Shown piece by piece: positions 32,256 through 41,074 of a DNA stretch of 64,000 nucleotides. Each line of letters begins with the position of its first letter. The stretch's first letter is position 1. Origin of the DNA: Lysobacterales bacterium (lineage in GTDB: Bacteria; Pseudomonadota; Gammaproteobacteria; Xanthomonadales; Xanthomonadaceae); contig JADCRD010000001.1 in the NCBI GenBank assembly GCA_014946745.1, positions 744,001 through 808,000 on the forward strand, given 5' to 3'. A program made the position numbers and the translations under genes. Under the pieces are notes generated by a model that was not told where the DNA came from, ran no database searches, and saw nothing but the letters and a program-made list of their open reading frames with translations.

Positions 32256-33019
32256 GCGTGGACAGCGTCTGGGCCCTGCATTTTCTGGGCGTGGGCAGCA
32301 GTGCGGCGGTCGAGCTGGGTTCGGCCTCGGCGGTGCTGGAGCAGGACGATCGGCCACTGCTGATGATCGACTGCGGTGGCGAGGCGCTGACCGCGTATCT
32401 GAAGCGCTACGCCGAGCCGCCGCTGGCCCTGTTCATCACCCACGCCCACCTCGATCACATCGGCGGCATGGAGCGGCTGTTCTTCCGCCTGTACTTCGAC
32501 GAGGCTCGCCGAGGTCGCTGCCGGCTCTACGTGCCGGCACCCGTGGTGCCCCTGCTGCAGGCGCGGTTGGCCGACTACCCCGGCGTGCTCGCCGAAGGTG
32601 GGGCCAACTGGTGGGATGCCTTCCAGCTGATCCCGGTCTCGCGCGGTTTCTGGCATGCCGGCCGGCAGTTCGAGGTGTTCCCCTGCCGCCACCACGCTCC
32701 CGATTCGGCCTTCGGCCTGGCCCTGCGCGGCAGCTTCGTCTACAGCGGCGATACCCGGCCGATTCCCGAACAGCTGGCGCGCTATCCCCAAGAGACTCTG
32801 GCCCACGACTGCGGACTGCTTGGCAATCCTTCGCATACCGGGCTTGACGACATCGAGCGCGAGTACCCGCGGGCCTGGCGCGAACGTCTCGCCCTGTACC
32901 ACTACGGCTCGGCCGCGGACGGCGGCGCGATGCGCGCACGCGGCTACCGTGTGCTCGCCCCGGGCGAGCGCTTGGCGCTCGCGCCACCCTCCCCCTCGAC
33001 TCTGCCCGGAGTCGAGTGA
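32252..33019 (+). CDS. MBL-fold metal-dependent hydrolase
   Basis: A 255-aa metallo-beta-lactamase-fold protein with HAHLDHIGGMERL (HxHxDH) as the first metal motif, CRHHAPDSAFGL, FVYSGDTRPIPEQL and a C-terminal LYHYG. The pattern resembles RNase Z-like or phosphodiesterase-like hydrolases (SGDTR). It is translationally coupled to kdkA, but the substrate is unknown. Confidence 0.83.
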   Translation: MSVDSVWALHFLGVGSSAAVELGSASAVLEQDDRPLLMIDCGGEALTAYLKRYAEPPLALFITHAHLDHIGGMERLFFRLYFDEARRGRCRLYVPAPVVPLLQARLADYPGVLAEGGANWWDAFQLIPVSRGFWHAGRQFEVFPCRHHAPDSAFGLALRGSFVYSGDTRPIPEQLARYPQETLAHDCGLLGNPSHTGLDDIEREYPRAWRERLALYHYGSAADGGAMRARGYRVLAPGERLALAPPSPSTLPGVE

Positions 33020-33034
33020 GCGGGCCTGCAAGGC

Positions 33035-33063
33035 TTGTGCAAATTCTGCCGAGCCGCTACTCT
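33035..33063 (+). promoter_or_regulatory. Promoter of tRNA-Ser(GGA)
   Basis: TTGTGC, a 17-nt spacer and TACTCT, about 34 nt before the mature tRNA. Confidence 0.55.
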
Positions 33064-33096
33064 GCCGCGCTTCGCAGCGTTCGTGCGTGAGACTCC

Positions 33097-33189
33097 GGAG
33101 AGATGTCCGAGTGGTTGAAGGAGCACGCCTGGAAAGTGTGTATACGGCTAAACCCCGTATCGAGGGTTCGAATCCCTCTCTCTCCGCCA
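33097..33189 (+). tRNA. tRNA-Ser (GGA anticodon)
   Basis: A 93-nt class II tRNA: GGAGAGA/TCTCTCC acceptor, anticodon loop CTGGAAA on stem CACGC/GTGTG, long variable arm and GGTTCGAATCC T-arm. CCA is encoded. It reads UCC/UCU. The 5' and 3' ends are nearly identical to tRNA-Ser(GCT) at 18565. Confidence 0.96.
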
Positions 33190-33265
33190 GTTTCCGACAC
33201 TGAACGTTCTGCCCAGCCGTAGCGCCTGAACCGAGGCCACGGCCGCTGCCCGGCAGCCCCGCTAT

Positions 33266-33380
33266 GGTGGCTCCCGTCGGTGCCTTCGCGACGATAGGCT
33301 GCAAACCCCGCCAGGCCCGGAAGGGAGCAACGGTAGTAGCTGACTCGGGTGCCGGAGTAACGCTGGCGGGAGTCGCCACC
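33266..33380 (+). ncRNA. ffs: 4.5S signal recognition particle RNA
   Basis: The conserved SRP domain IV is visible (CCAGGCCCGGAAGGGAGCA with the GGAA tetraloop and asymmetric bulges). The ends pair: GGTGGCTCCCG with CGGGAGTCGCCACC. The RNA binds Ffh to target membrane proteins. Placement before dnaX-ybaB-recR is common in gammaproteobacteria. Exact ends are uncertain by several nt. A strong hairpin follows. Confidence 0.93.
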
Positions 33381-33385
33381 CTTTC

Positions 33386-33425
33386 GCATACAACAAGGCC
33401 CGCTTTTGCGGGCCTTGTTGTATGC
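33386..33425. terminator. Perfect 18-bp hairpin after ffs
   Basis: Positions 33386-33403 and 33408-33425 are exact reverse complements around TTTT. The stem runs GCATACAACAAGGCCCGC. There is no T-run on the + side. It probably ends or stabilises the SRP RNA transcript. Confidence 0.75.
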
Positions 33426-33427
33426 GT

Positions 33428-33594
33428 GGGATTCGGGATTCGGGATTGGGGATTCGACCGACGGCTGTGAACTGGCGGCAGACCTGCTGACTCGACTTCG
33501 CTCACCGTCCGGCCGCATAGGCAAGCGAAGCCGCGCGCAGCGACTCGACCATGCACGGCGCCCTTCGGTCGAATCCCCAATCCCCAATCCCGGG
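33428..33594. repeat. Inverted-repeat-bounded GGGATTGGGGATTC element between ffs and dnaX
   Basis: The left end has tandem GGGATTC/GGGATTG units (33428-33455) and the right end has the reverse-complement units (33571-33591). Positions 33442-33461 are an exact 20-nt reverse complement of 33565-33584. The 103-bp core has no gene. This looks like a small non-autonomous repeat element. Confidence 0.7.
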
Positions 33595-33654
33595 CCGGCC
33601 CAAAGGGCCGGCCATGGCACAATCCCAGCCCGCTCCACGCAGCAGGCTCCGCCC

Positions 33655-35703
33655 ATGTCCTACCTTGTCCTCGCCCGCAAATGGCGACCGCGCCGCTTCG
33701 CCGAACTGGTGGGGCAGGAGCATGTCGTTCGGGCGCTGACGCATGCGCTGGAAAGCGGGCGCGTGCACCACGCATTTCTGTTCACCGGCACCCGCGGCGT
33801 CGGCAAGACCACCATTGCGCGCATCTTTGCCAAGAGCCTCAACTGCGAGAGCGGGCAGGGCGCCGAGCCCTGCGGCGAGTGTTCGGTCTGCCGCGACGTT
33901 GATGCCGGTCGCTTCGTCGATCTGCTGGAGATCGACGCGGCCAGCAATACCGGCGTCGACGATGTCCGCGAGCTGATCGACAACGCCCAGTACATGCCGG
34001 CGCGCGGCCGCACCAAGGTCTATCTGATCGACGAAGTGCACATGCTGTCCAAGCCGGCCTTCAACGCCCTGCTGAAGACGCTGGAAGAGCCGCCGGGCCA
34101 TGTGAAGTTTCTGCTCGCCACCACCGACCCGGACAAAGTGCTGCCGACGGTGCTGTCGCGCTGCCTGCAGTTCAACCTGAAGCGGCTCACCGTCGAACAG
34201 ATCCAGACCCAGATGACCGCCATTCTCGGTGCTGAGGGTATCGAGGCCGAGCCTGCCGCTTTGGCCCAGCTGGCGCGCGCCGCTGACGGCAGCCTGCGCG
34301 ATGGCTTGTCCCTGCTGGATCAGGCCATTGCCTACGGCGGCGGCGCCCTGCGCGAACCCGAGGTGCGGGCCATGCTCGGCACGGTCGACCGGGCCCAGGT
34401 GGGTGCGCTGATCGAATCGCTGGTCGCCGCCGATGGCGAGCGCCTGCTGGCCACGGTCGACAGCATCGCCTCCTTCGCGCCGGACTTCGGCGCTGCGCTC
34501 GATGCCCTGGCCGAGGCGCTGCATCGCCTGCAGCTGACCCAGCTGGTGCCGTCGGCGGCGATCGAGGACGAGCGCGTCGATCTGAAATCGCTGGCCCAGC
34601 GCGTGCCGGCCGAGCGCGTGCAGCTGTGGTACCAGATGGCCCTGCAGGGCCGCCGGGAACTGCCGATGGCGCCCAGCGAGCGCATCGGCTTCGAGATGTC
34701 CCTGCTGCGCATGCTGGCGTTCGCGGGTTTCGATCCGGATGCCGTGCCGGCGCGGCCGGGCGGCCTGGCTGCACGCAGCGAGCCTGCGCGCACCGCCCCT
34801 GCGCGTGTCGATCCGGCGGTGCGCGCGGCCGATCCTGTCGCTCCGCGCTCGCTGGCCGGTGCTTCGGATGCGATCGCGCGGCTCAGCGCAGTGTTCGACG
34901 ATTCATCCGCGCGCGCGCGCGGTCCTACCGCCGAAGCGGTGGCGCCCGCCCGCGCGCAGCTCGCTTCGCCGGTGATGACCGCGCTCGCCGCGCGCTCGGG
35001 TGCGGCCGCGCTACGTGTCGCGCCTGAGCCCGAACCGGCGCCGCCTGCCTCAGCTCCCGCGCGCGCCGAGGTGAGGCGGGAATCCGTGGATGTGGCGGTA
35101 GCGGCTGCGGCGGCGTCGATGAAATCTGCGACAGCCGCGCATGCGGATGAGCGGCCGCCGTGGCACACAGCGGCCGGCGCGCCGGACGCTTCCAAGGCAG
35201 ATGCCTCGCCGCGTGCGATGCCAGGCCCGCACGCGGGCTCGGGTGCCCCCGCGCCTGAGCCGGATGCCGAGCCCGCGCGAGTCGTGCTGAAGGCCGTCGA
35301 GGCTCCGCTCGCGCGCCTACTCGACCACGAGGACTGGCTCGATTTGCAGGCCCGCTGCGGTCTAGGCGGCCCGGTCCGTGAACTGGCAGCGCACTCGGTG
35401 TTTGCCGGCTACGACGGCATCCGCCTGAAGCTCAGCCTGCCCGCGCGCCTTGAGCATCTGCGTCTCGATGGCACCGTCACCGCGCTCTCGGCCAAGCTCG
35501 GCGAGGCGCTGGGCGAAGCGCCACGCATTGAGTTCGTCAGCGAGGAGCTGCAGCGCGAAAGCCTGCATGCCCGCACCCATCGCCAGCGCGGCGAGCGCCA
35601 GGCTGCGGCCGAAGAGTCTTTCCAGAACCACCCCGCCGTGCGTCGCTTGATCGAGCAGCACGGCCTGCGCCTTGTGCCGGATTCCATTCGTCCGCTCGAT
35701 TGA
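33655..35703 (+). CDS. dnaX: DnaX, DNA polymerase III tau/gamma subunit
   Basis: ATPase of the clamp loader. The 682-aa product has YLVLARKWRPRRFAELVGQEHV, Walker A GTRGVGKTT, a four-Cys zinc module (NCESGQGAEPCGECSVCRD), Walker B YLIDEVHMLSKPAFNALLKTLEEPP and the SRC motif. Then comes a long Ala/Pro-rich linker (about residues 365-550) and a C-terminal tau domain that binds the polymerase core. I see no A-rich slippery site near residue 430, so a frameshifted gamma form of the E. coli kind is not predicted. Confidence 0.95.
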   Translation: MSYLVLARKWRPRRFAELVGQEHVVRALTHALESGRVHHAFLFTGTRGVGKTTIARIFAKSLNCESGQGAEPCGECSVCRDVDAGRFVDLLEIDAASNTGVDDVRELIDNAQYMPARGRTKVYLIDEVHMLSKPAFNALLKTLEEPPGHVKFLLATTDPDKVLPTVLSRCLQFNLKRLTVEQIQTQMTAILGAEGIEAEPAALAQLARAADGSLRDGLSLLDQAIAYGGGALREPEVRAMLGTVDRAQVGALIESLVAADGERLLATVDSIASFAPDFGAALDALAEALHRLQLTQLVPSAAIEDERVDLKSLAQRVPAERVQLWYQMALQGRRELPMAPSERIGFEMSLLRMLAFAGFDPDAVPARPGGLAARSEPARTAPARVDPAVRAADPVAPRSLAGASDAIARLSAVFDDSSARARGPTAEAVAPARAQLASPVMTALAARSGAAALRVAPEPEPAPPASAPARAEVRRESVDVAVAAAAASMKSATAAHADERPPWHTAAGAPDASKADASPRAMPGPHAGSGAPAPEPDAEPARVVLKAVEAPLARLLDHEDWLDLQARCGLGGPVRELAAHSVFAGYDGIRLKLSLPARLEHLRLDGTVTALSAKLGEALGEAPRIEFVSEELQRESLHARTHRQRGERQAAAEESFQNHPAVRRLIEQHGLRLVPDSIRPLD

Positions 35704-36071
35704 CAGCCTGCAGTTCGGCTCGCTGATTGCGGGCGCCGCGGCAGGCCAGCGGCCGGGCCGCGCGGTGCATGGGGCGATGTGTTCAGAACAACCGCCCGGG
35801 TGGGTGTGTGGCGCCTCGCGAGTAGCGCGGTCGCGACGCCCGGACGCAGGCGTAGGCGTAGGCGTCGTTCAATCTCTTGAGACACGGGCGCGGCGCGGGG
35901 CGCTCGTGCGCCGAGGTCGCTGATGTTCAGCAAGGTTGAGAAAAGTCAAGGACGAAAGTCCCAGTCCACCGGTAGACATTAAGACCGAGTTAACGCCTGG
36001 GCTTTAAGACTGCGCGCCCCCCAGCGTCCCATGGCGTTGGGAGTTCGTCCCTCCCCAGGTACAAAGCCCCC
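35704..36071. other. Intergenic region upstream of the TonB receptor
   Basis: 368 bp without a credible gene. It holds a short tandem of GTAGGC units near 35849, a small hairpin GGAC-GAAA-GTCC (35951-35962), and AT-richer sequence with two TTAAGA-like words (35979-36010) that is the likely promoter region. No known riboswitch is recognisable. Confidence 0.45.
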
Positions 36072-39038
36072 ATGCAGAACACTCTGAAGTACGTCGCTGA
36101 GCTGCGCGCCAGCCAGCTCGGTCTTGCCCTCTCCTTCGCCATTCTTAGCCTCGGTACCACGGCCGCGCGCGCGCAAGACGCCGCGGACGAAGCCGAACTG
36201 GTGCTGGATCAGATTCAGGTCACCGGCTCGCGCATCACCCGCGAGGGCTTCATCACCCCGTCGCCGGTCACGGCGATCAGCTCGGAAGAGATTCGCGCCA
36301 CCGGCGCCGAAACTGCGTCCGACCTGCTGGCCTCGCTGCCGGCGCTGCAGAACACCTTCACCAGCGCCAACTCCGGTCGCTTCATCGGCACCGTCGGCCT
36401 GGGCCAGCTGGACCTTCGCGGCATGGGCCAGGCACGCACCCTGGTGCTGGTCAATGGCCGTCGTCACGTGGGCTCCAGCCCGGGCTCCAGCGCGGTGGAC
36501 GTCAACACCATTCCGGTGGAGCTGATCGAGCGCATCGAGATCATCACCGGCGGCGCTTCGGCGGTGTACGGTGCCGACGCCGTCGCGGGCGTGGTCAACT
36601 TCATCATGAAGCGCGACTTCCAGGGCTTTGAAGCGCGTGCTCAGCACGGCGCGGCCGACGAAGGCAGCTTCGAGCGCAGCTTCGCCAGCTTCACCGGCGG
36701 CAACACGTTCTCTGATGGCCGCGGTTCGGCGGCTTTCTCGGCCGAGTTCAGCACGCAGTCGAGCCTTGGCCTGACCGAGCGCAGCGTCGGTCGCCAAAGC
36801 CTCGTGCTGGTGCCCAACCCGGCGTTCGATCCCTCGCGGCCGGTGAGTGAGTCCAACCCGCAGCGCGTGCTGCAGGGCCCCGGTGGCCTGTTCACCCAGA
36901 CCAATGGCGGCCGCTTCGTGGTCGGCGGCACGTCCTACGTGTTCGATGCGGACGGCAGCTTCCGTCGCCAGCGCTTCGACGGTCCCCGCGACACCGGCCA
37001 GTGCGTCAACTGCGACTACCTCGATCTCGCTTCGACCACCGAGCTGCAGCCTGCGCTGGATCGCTTCAGCCTGAACAGCTTCTTCAACTTCCAGATCAAC
37101 GAGAACCACCGCGCCTTCTTCGAGGGCAAGTACTCGCGCAGCAACTCCGAGTCGCAGCGCCAGCCCTCGTTCGATCAGATCAGCGCCGACGGCAGCACCG
37201 GCGGCCTGGTTGTCCGTCTCGACAACGCCTACGTCAGCAACGAGCTGCGCCAGCTGCACGAGCAGGCGGGCCGCCAGCTGATCCGCGTTGCGCGCTTCAA
37301 CGAAGACGCCGGTCGTCGCGGTGAAGAAGCCGAGCGCCAGACCTTCCGCGTGGTCGCCGGTGTGGACGGCTACTTCGGCGAGAGCTGGGGTTACGAAGTG
37401 GCGGCGGTCCACGGCCGCACCACGGTCGATCGCATCAACTCGGCGAATCGCATCAACGAGCGCTTCCAGGCTGGTCTGGACGCGGTTCGCGACAGCAGCG
37501 GCAACCTCGTCTGCCGCACCACGGTCGATCCGAACGCGATCAACCCGCACACCGGTTCGGTGTACTCCGCGTTCGCGCGCACCGGCTGCGTGCCGTTCAG
37601 CATCTTCGGCAATGGCGCCGTCAGCGCCGAAGCCGCGCAGTGGTTCAACGCGCGCTCGCTGAACGAGGCCAGCCTGAGCCAGACGGTGCTCGGCGGCTCG
37701 GTCAACAACCCCTTCCTGTTCGACACCTGGGCGGGCAGTGCGGGTTTCGCGGGCGGTGTTGAGTACCGTCGCGAGGCGAGCTCGGAGAACACCGATCCGC
37801 TGTCGGCGCTGGGCCTGACCTTCCTCAACGCCATTCCCAGCCGCGGCGGCAGCTACGACGTCAAGGAAGCCTTCGCCGAGCTGAGCCTGCCCGTGCTCGC
37901 GGACCTGCCGGCGGTCGAGTCGCTGACCTTCGACTTTGCCGGTCGCTTCTCCCACTACGACACCATCGGCTCCACCGGCACCTGGCGCCTCGGTCTCGAC
38001 TGGAGCGTGATCCCCGGCCTGCGCGTTCGCGGTACGCGCGCCCGCTCGGTGCGTGCCCCCGGCATCAACGAGCTGTTCAATCCGCAGTCGGCGAACTTTG
38101 CCGTCGTTGCGGATCCCTGCAGCGCGCGCAACATCCCCAACGCTGCCAACCCGACCCAGCGCGCTGCCAACTGCCGCGCCCTGGGCGTGCCGGCGGGCTT
38201 CGAGGACGCGGTCAGCTCCGGCCGTCCCGGCTTCTCGGGCGGTAACCCGGACCTCAACGAGGAAGTCGGCACCACCACCTCGCTCGGCGTGGTGTGGCAG
38301 CCGGAGTTCGTCGAAGGGCTGGGCCTCAGCCTCGACTGGTGGGAAATCGACCTGACCGACGCCATCGGCGCGGTGACGGCCCAGATCAACGCCAATCGCT
38401 GCGTGGATGCCCCGGGCGGAATCAACAATCCGTTCTGTGCGGCGATCCAGCGCGCGGGCGCCAACGGCTTCGTGGATTCGGCCGGCCGCGCCTGGGCGCC
38501 GTACGCCATCTACAGCTGGACCGCGTTCAGCGAGAACCTCGCGCGTTCGCTGCGCGAAGGCGTGGACATCGAGGCCGACTACCGCTTCGAAGCGTTTGGC
38601 GGCGATGCCAACGTGCGCTTCCTCGGCACGCGTCTGCTGAAGGTGCGCAGCTACGCCTTCCAGGACTTCCCGCAGGAGTTCGTCGAGGCGCTGACCACCG
38701 AAGGCAACCCGCGCTGGCGCGCCAACCTCTCGGCCAGCTATCGCCACGGCCCGTGGCGGGCGAGCTGGGAAACCCGTCATGTCGACGGCGTGCTGCGCGT
38801 TGCCCTGGAGAGCTTCCAGAGCAACCCCGGCCAGGTCGCGCCGATCCGCAACGGCTCGGCGGCCTACCACGATCTGCAGGTGGGCTACCGCTTCGAGAAG
38901 GGCGTCGAGGTCTACGCGGGCATCGACAACGCCTTCGACAAGCAGCTGCCGCCGGCGCGTTTCGGCACCGGCGCCAACGATGGTCTGTACGACAACGTCG
39001 GCCGCTTCTTCCGCGTCGGCGCGATCGTGACGTTCTGA
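36072..39038 (+). CDS. TonB-dependent outer-membrane receptor
   Basis: A 988-aa receptor. The signal peptide ends near ARAQ, and a plug domain follows with [46 protein letters not shown] and [21 protein letters not shown]. The 22-strand barrel ends [15 protein letters not shown] with a terminal Phe. It imports an unknown ligand with TonB-ExbBD energy. The long, Gln/Asn/Ser-rich barrel resembles the many carbohydrate/oligopeptide-type receptors of Xanthomonadales. It interrupts the usual dnaX-ybaB pair. Confidence 0.92.
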   Translation: MQNTLKYVAELRASQLGLALSFAILSLGTTAARAQDAADEAELVLDQIQVTGSRITREGFITPSPVTAISSEEIRATGAETASDLLASLPALQNTFTSANSGRFIGTVGLGQLDLRGMGQARTLVLVNGRRHVGSSPGSSAVDVNTIPVELIERIEIITGGASAVYGADAVAGVVNFIMKRDFQGFEARAQHGAADEGSFERSFASFTGGNTFSDGRGSAAFSAEFSTQSSLGLTERSVGRQSLVLVPNPAFDPSRPVSESNPQRVLQGPGGLFTQTNGGRFVVGGTSYVFDADGSFRRQRFDGPRDTGQCVNCDYLDLASTTELQPALDRFSLNSFFNFQINENHRAFFEGKYSRSNSESQRQPSFDQISADGSTGGLVVRLDNAYVSNELRQLHEQAGRQLIRVARFNEDAGRRGEEAERQTFRVVAGVDGYFGESWGYEVAAVHGRTTVDRINSANRINERFQAGLDAVRDSSGNLVCRTTVDPNAINPHTGSVYSAFARTGCVPFSIFGNGAVSAEAAQWFNARSLNEASLSQTVLGGSVNNPFLFDTWAGSAGFAGGVEYRREASSENTDPLSALGLTFLNAIPSRGGSYDVKEAFAELSLPVLADLPAVESLTFDFAGRFSHYDTIGSTGTWRLGLDWSVIPGLRVRGTRARSVRAPGINELFNPQSANFAVVADPCSARNIPNAANPTQRAANCRALGVPAGFEDAVSSGRPGFSGGNPDLNEEVGTTTSLGVVWQPEFVEGLGLSLDWWEIDLTDAIGAVTAQINANRCVDAPGGINNPFCAAIQRAGANGFVDSAGRAWAPYAIYSWTAFSENLARSLREGVDIEADYRFEAFGGDANVRFLGTRLLKVRSYAFQDFPQEFVEALTTEGNPRWRANLSASYRHGPWRASWETRHVDGVLRVALESFQSNPGQVAPIRNGSAAYHDLQVGYRFEKGVEVYAGIDNAFDKQLPPARFGTGANDGLYDNVGRFFRVGAIVTF

Positions 39039-39102
39039 TCGTCGCTCCCGGAACACGCGTGCAGGCGGTCCGCTGCCTGCGCGCGAGTGACGCGGCAACA
39101 CC

Positions 39103-39132
39103 CACAAGGCCGGCGCTTGCGCCGGCCTTGTG
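39103..39132. terminator. Hairpin after the TonB receptor
   Basis: CACAAGGCCGGCGC (39103-39116) pairs with GCGCCGGCCTTGTG (39119-39132) in a 14-bp perfect stem with a tight loop. It isolates the receptor gene from ybaB. Confidence 0.7.
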
Positions 39133-39259
39133 TCGTTTGGCGACCGCAGGGCTCGGACCGCCCTTCACGCTTCGGCACGCCCATGCGGGCCGCTACACTA
39201 GGCCACTCTTCAGCCTGCGACCTGCGGCTGACATTCACGTACCCCCTCGGAGACCCTCC

Positions 39260-39583
39260 ATGCGCGGACCTCTCGCCGGCCTGATGCAGCAGGCCCAGAA
39301 GATGCAGGACAACATCAAGAAGGCCCAGGAAGAGCTGGGCGCGATCGAAGTCAGCGGCCAGGCCGGCGGCGGCATGGTCAAGGTGCAGATGACCGCGCGG
39401 ATGGACGTGCGTCGCGTGCAGATTGATCCCTCGGCGATCGGCGACGACATCGAGATGCTGGAGGATCTGATCGCCGCCGCCTTCAACGACGCTGTCAATC
39501 GCGCCAACGAGGCCTCGCAGGCGCATATGGCCAAGGCCACGGCAGGCATGCCGCTGCCGCCCGGCATGAAGCTGCCGTTCTGA
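39260..39583 (+). CDS. ybaB: YbaB/EbfC nucleoid-associated protein
   Basis: A small dimeric DNA-binding protein of 107 aa. It has [53 protein letters not shown] and ends [10 protein letters not shown], the standard family shape (two helices flanking a beta-sheet). GGAG lies about 8 nt before the ATG. It precedes recR by 25 bp, which is the conserved order. Confidence 0.95.
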   Translation: MRGPLAGLMQQAQKMQDNIKKAQEELGAIEVSGQAGGGMVKVQMTARMDVRRVQIDPSAIGDDIEMLEDLIAAAFNDAVNRANEASQAHMAKATAGMPLPPGMKLPF

Positions 39584-39608
39584 GTCTGCACTTTGAACAG
39601 GACGGCCG

Positions 39609-40226
39609 ATGGCCTTGCTTGAACAGCTGATCGACGCGCTTCGCGTGCTTCCGGGCGTCGGCGCGAAGAGCGCGCAGCGCATGGCCTACCAGCTGCTGGA
39701 GCGCAATCGCGAGGGCGGGCGGCGCCTCGCCGCGGTGCTGGAGGCGGCCATGCGCGGTATCGGCCACTGCGAGCGCTGCCGCACTTTCAGCGAGGACAGC
39801 CTGTGCGCGGTGTGCGCGAGCGCCAGCCGCGAAGCCAGCCAGCTCTGCGTGGTCGAAACGCCGGCCGACCAGACCGCGATAGAAGCCGCCACCGGCTACC
39901 GTGGTCTGTACTTCGTGCTGCTGGGGCGACTGTCACCGCTCGACGGCCGCGGCCCGCGCGAGCTCGGCCTGCCGCAGCTCGATGCGCGTCTGGCGGAAGG
40001 GCAGGTGCAGGAGTTGATCATCGCCACCAGCGCCACCGTCGAAGGCGAAGCCACCGCCCACTACCTCAGCCAGCTCGCTGCCAAGCACGGCGTGCGCGCC
40101 AGCCGGCTTGCGCACGGCGTGCCGCTCGGCGGCGAACTCGAGTACATCGATCGCGGCACCCTGGCGCATGCCTTTGGCTCGCGTCAGGCGGTCGCCCAGA
40201 CACCCCGCACAGGAGCATCGGAATGA
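39609..40226 (+). CDS. recR: RecR, recombination mediator protein
   Basis: Works with RecF/RecO to load RecA on SSB-coated gaps. The 205-aa product has an N-terminal helix-hairpin-helix ([20 protein letters not shown]), a four-Cys zinc finger ([16 protein letters not shown]) and a Toprim domain ([15 protein letters not shown]). The stop overlaps the next start (ATGA). Confidence 0.96.
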   Translation: MALLEQLIDALRVLPGVGAKSAQRMAYQLLERNREGGRRLAAVLEAAMRGIGHCERCRTFSEDSLCAVCASASREASQLCVVETPADQTAIEAATGYRGLYFVLLGRLSPLDGRGPRELGLPQLDARLAEGQVQELIIATSATVEGEATAHYLSQLAAKHGVRASRLAHGVPLGGELEYIDRGTLAHAFGSRQAVAQTPRTGASE

Positions 40227-40567
40227 GCGAGACCCTATTCGACCGGATCATCCGCCGCGAGATTCCCGCCGACGTTGTGTTCGAGGACGAGCACGTGCTC
40301 GCCTTTCGCGACATCAATCCGCAGGCGCCGGTGCACGTGCTGTTCATTCCGAAGAAGCCGATCGCCACGCTCAACGATCTCGACGAGGCCGACACCCTGC
40401 TGGCCGGCCGGCTGATGAAGGCCGCCGCCGACTACGCCAAGCGCGAGGGCTTTGCCGACAAGGGCTATAGGGTGGTGATGAACACCAACCGCGACGGTGG
40501 CCAATCGGTGTACCACATCCACCTGCATCTGCTGGCGGGCCGTCAGATGACGTGGCCGCCGGGCTGA
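40223..40567 (+). CDS. hinT: HIT-family nucleotide phosphoramidase (HinT-like)
   Basis: A 114-aa purine nucleoside phosphoramidase-type HIT protein: [43 protein letters not shown] and the His triad [23 protein letters not shown] lies upstream and the start is coupled to recR. A strong hairpin follows. Confidence 0.93.
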   Translation: MSETLFDRIIRREIPADVVFEDEHVLAFRDINPQAPVHVLFIPKKPIATLNDLDEADTLLAGRLMKAAADYAKREGFADKGYRVVMNTNRDGGQSVYHIHLHLLAGRQMTWPPG

Positions 40568-40590
40568 TCGCCGCGCCACAGGGCTGCAAA

Positions 40591-40622
40591 CACGAAGGGC
40601 GACCGCACGGTCGCCCTTCGTG
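40591..40622. terminator. Hairpin after the HIT gene
   Basis: CACGAAGGGCGACC and GGTCGCCCTTCGTG form a 14-bp perfect stem over GCAC. It sits between the convergent HIT and PBP-like genes and can serve both. Confidence 0.75.
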
Positions 40623-40648
40623 TCTTCAGGCCCCGGGGAGGGAGCGCA

Positions 40649-41062
40649 TCAGAAGTCGAAGATCACCTTTACGTTGGCGCCGGCCGGCACGCTGTCGACG
40701 TAGCCGATGGCGCCCGGCGTGCTTGCGACCTTGGCGACGACATCGGCGTCGCTGTTGGCTTCTTCAGGCTTCTTGGCGCGGCCGGTGAAGATCAATCGCG
40801 ACCAGTGCGAGGTGAGCTGCGCGCCGGGTTTGCCCAGGACATCGCCATCGAACTTGGTGCGGGCAGCGCCCGCCTTCTGGAAGACGACTACGACGGGTGC
40901 ACCGCCGACGCGCTGTTCCTGACCGAGGAACACCGCCTGCACCGCGGACTTGTCCATGGCGGCCTGGCTGGAGTCGGCGCCGACGATGACGGCACCGGCG
41001 CTGACCAGGGGCGAAGCCGCAAGCAGCACGCCGCAGCTGAGCAGGGTAGAGAGGCTTTTCAT
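40649..41062 (-). CDS. Secreted PBP-like (phosphate-binding-type) domain protein
   Basis: A 137-aa protein with a signal peptide (MKSLSTLLSCGVLLAASPLVSAG). Its short periplasmic domain resembles one lobe of PstS-like binding proteins (AVIVGADSSQAAMDKSAVQAVFLGQEQR, then STPGAIGYVDSVPAGANVKVIFDF). At about 115 mature residues it is far shorter than a full PstS, so it is a single-lobe protein. The ATG at 41062 has AAGGAG 8 nt upstream; an ATG at 41068 is too close to that site. It follows the porin gene by 12 nt and is probably co-transcribed. Confidence 0.78.
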   Translation of the reverse strand: MKSLSTLLSCGVLLAASPLVSAGAVIVGADSSQAAMDKSAVQAVFLGQEQRVGGAPVVVVFQKAGAARTKFDGDVLGKPGAQLTSHWSRLIFTGRAKKPEEANSDADVVAKVASTPGAIGYVDSVPAGANVKVIFDF

Positions 41063-41074
41063 GCTCATGACTCC

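Noticed and set aside
33655..35703. Programmed frameshift in dnaX to give gamma
   Set aside because: No A-rich slippery heptamer is visible at the expected place.
35704..36071. Riboswitch upstream of the TonB receptor
   Set aside because: Only a short GGAC-GAAA-GTCC hairpin is seen; no conserved aptamer core of cobalamin, TPP or other known class was recognised.
35979..39107. Long open frame on the minus strand opposite the TonB receptor
   Set aside because: It is a GC-rich antisense shadow full of Ala/Arg/Val/Asp without family motifs; the plus strand has a complete receptor.
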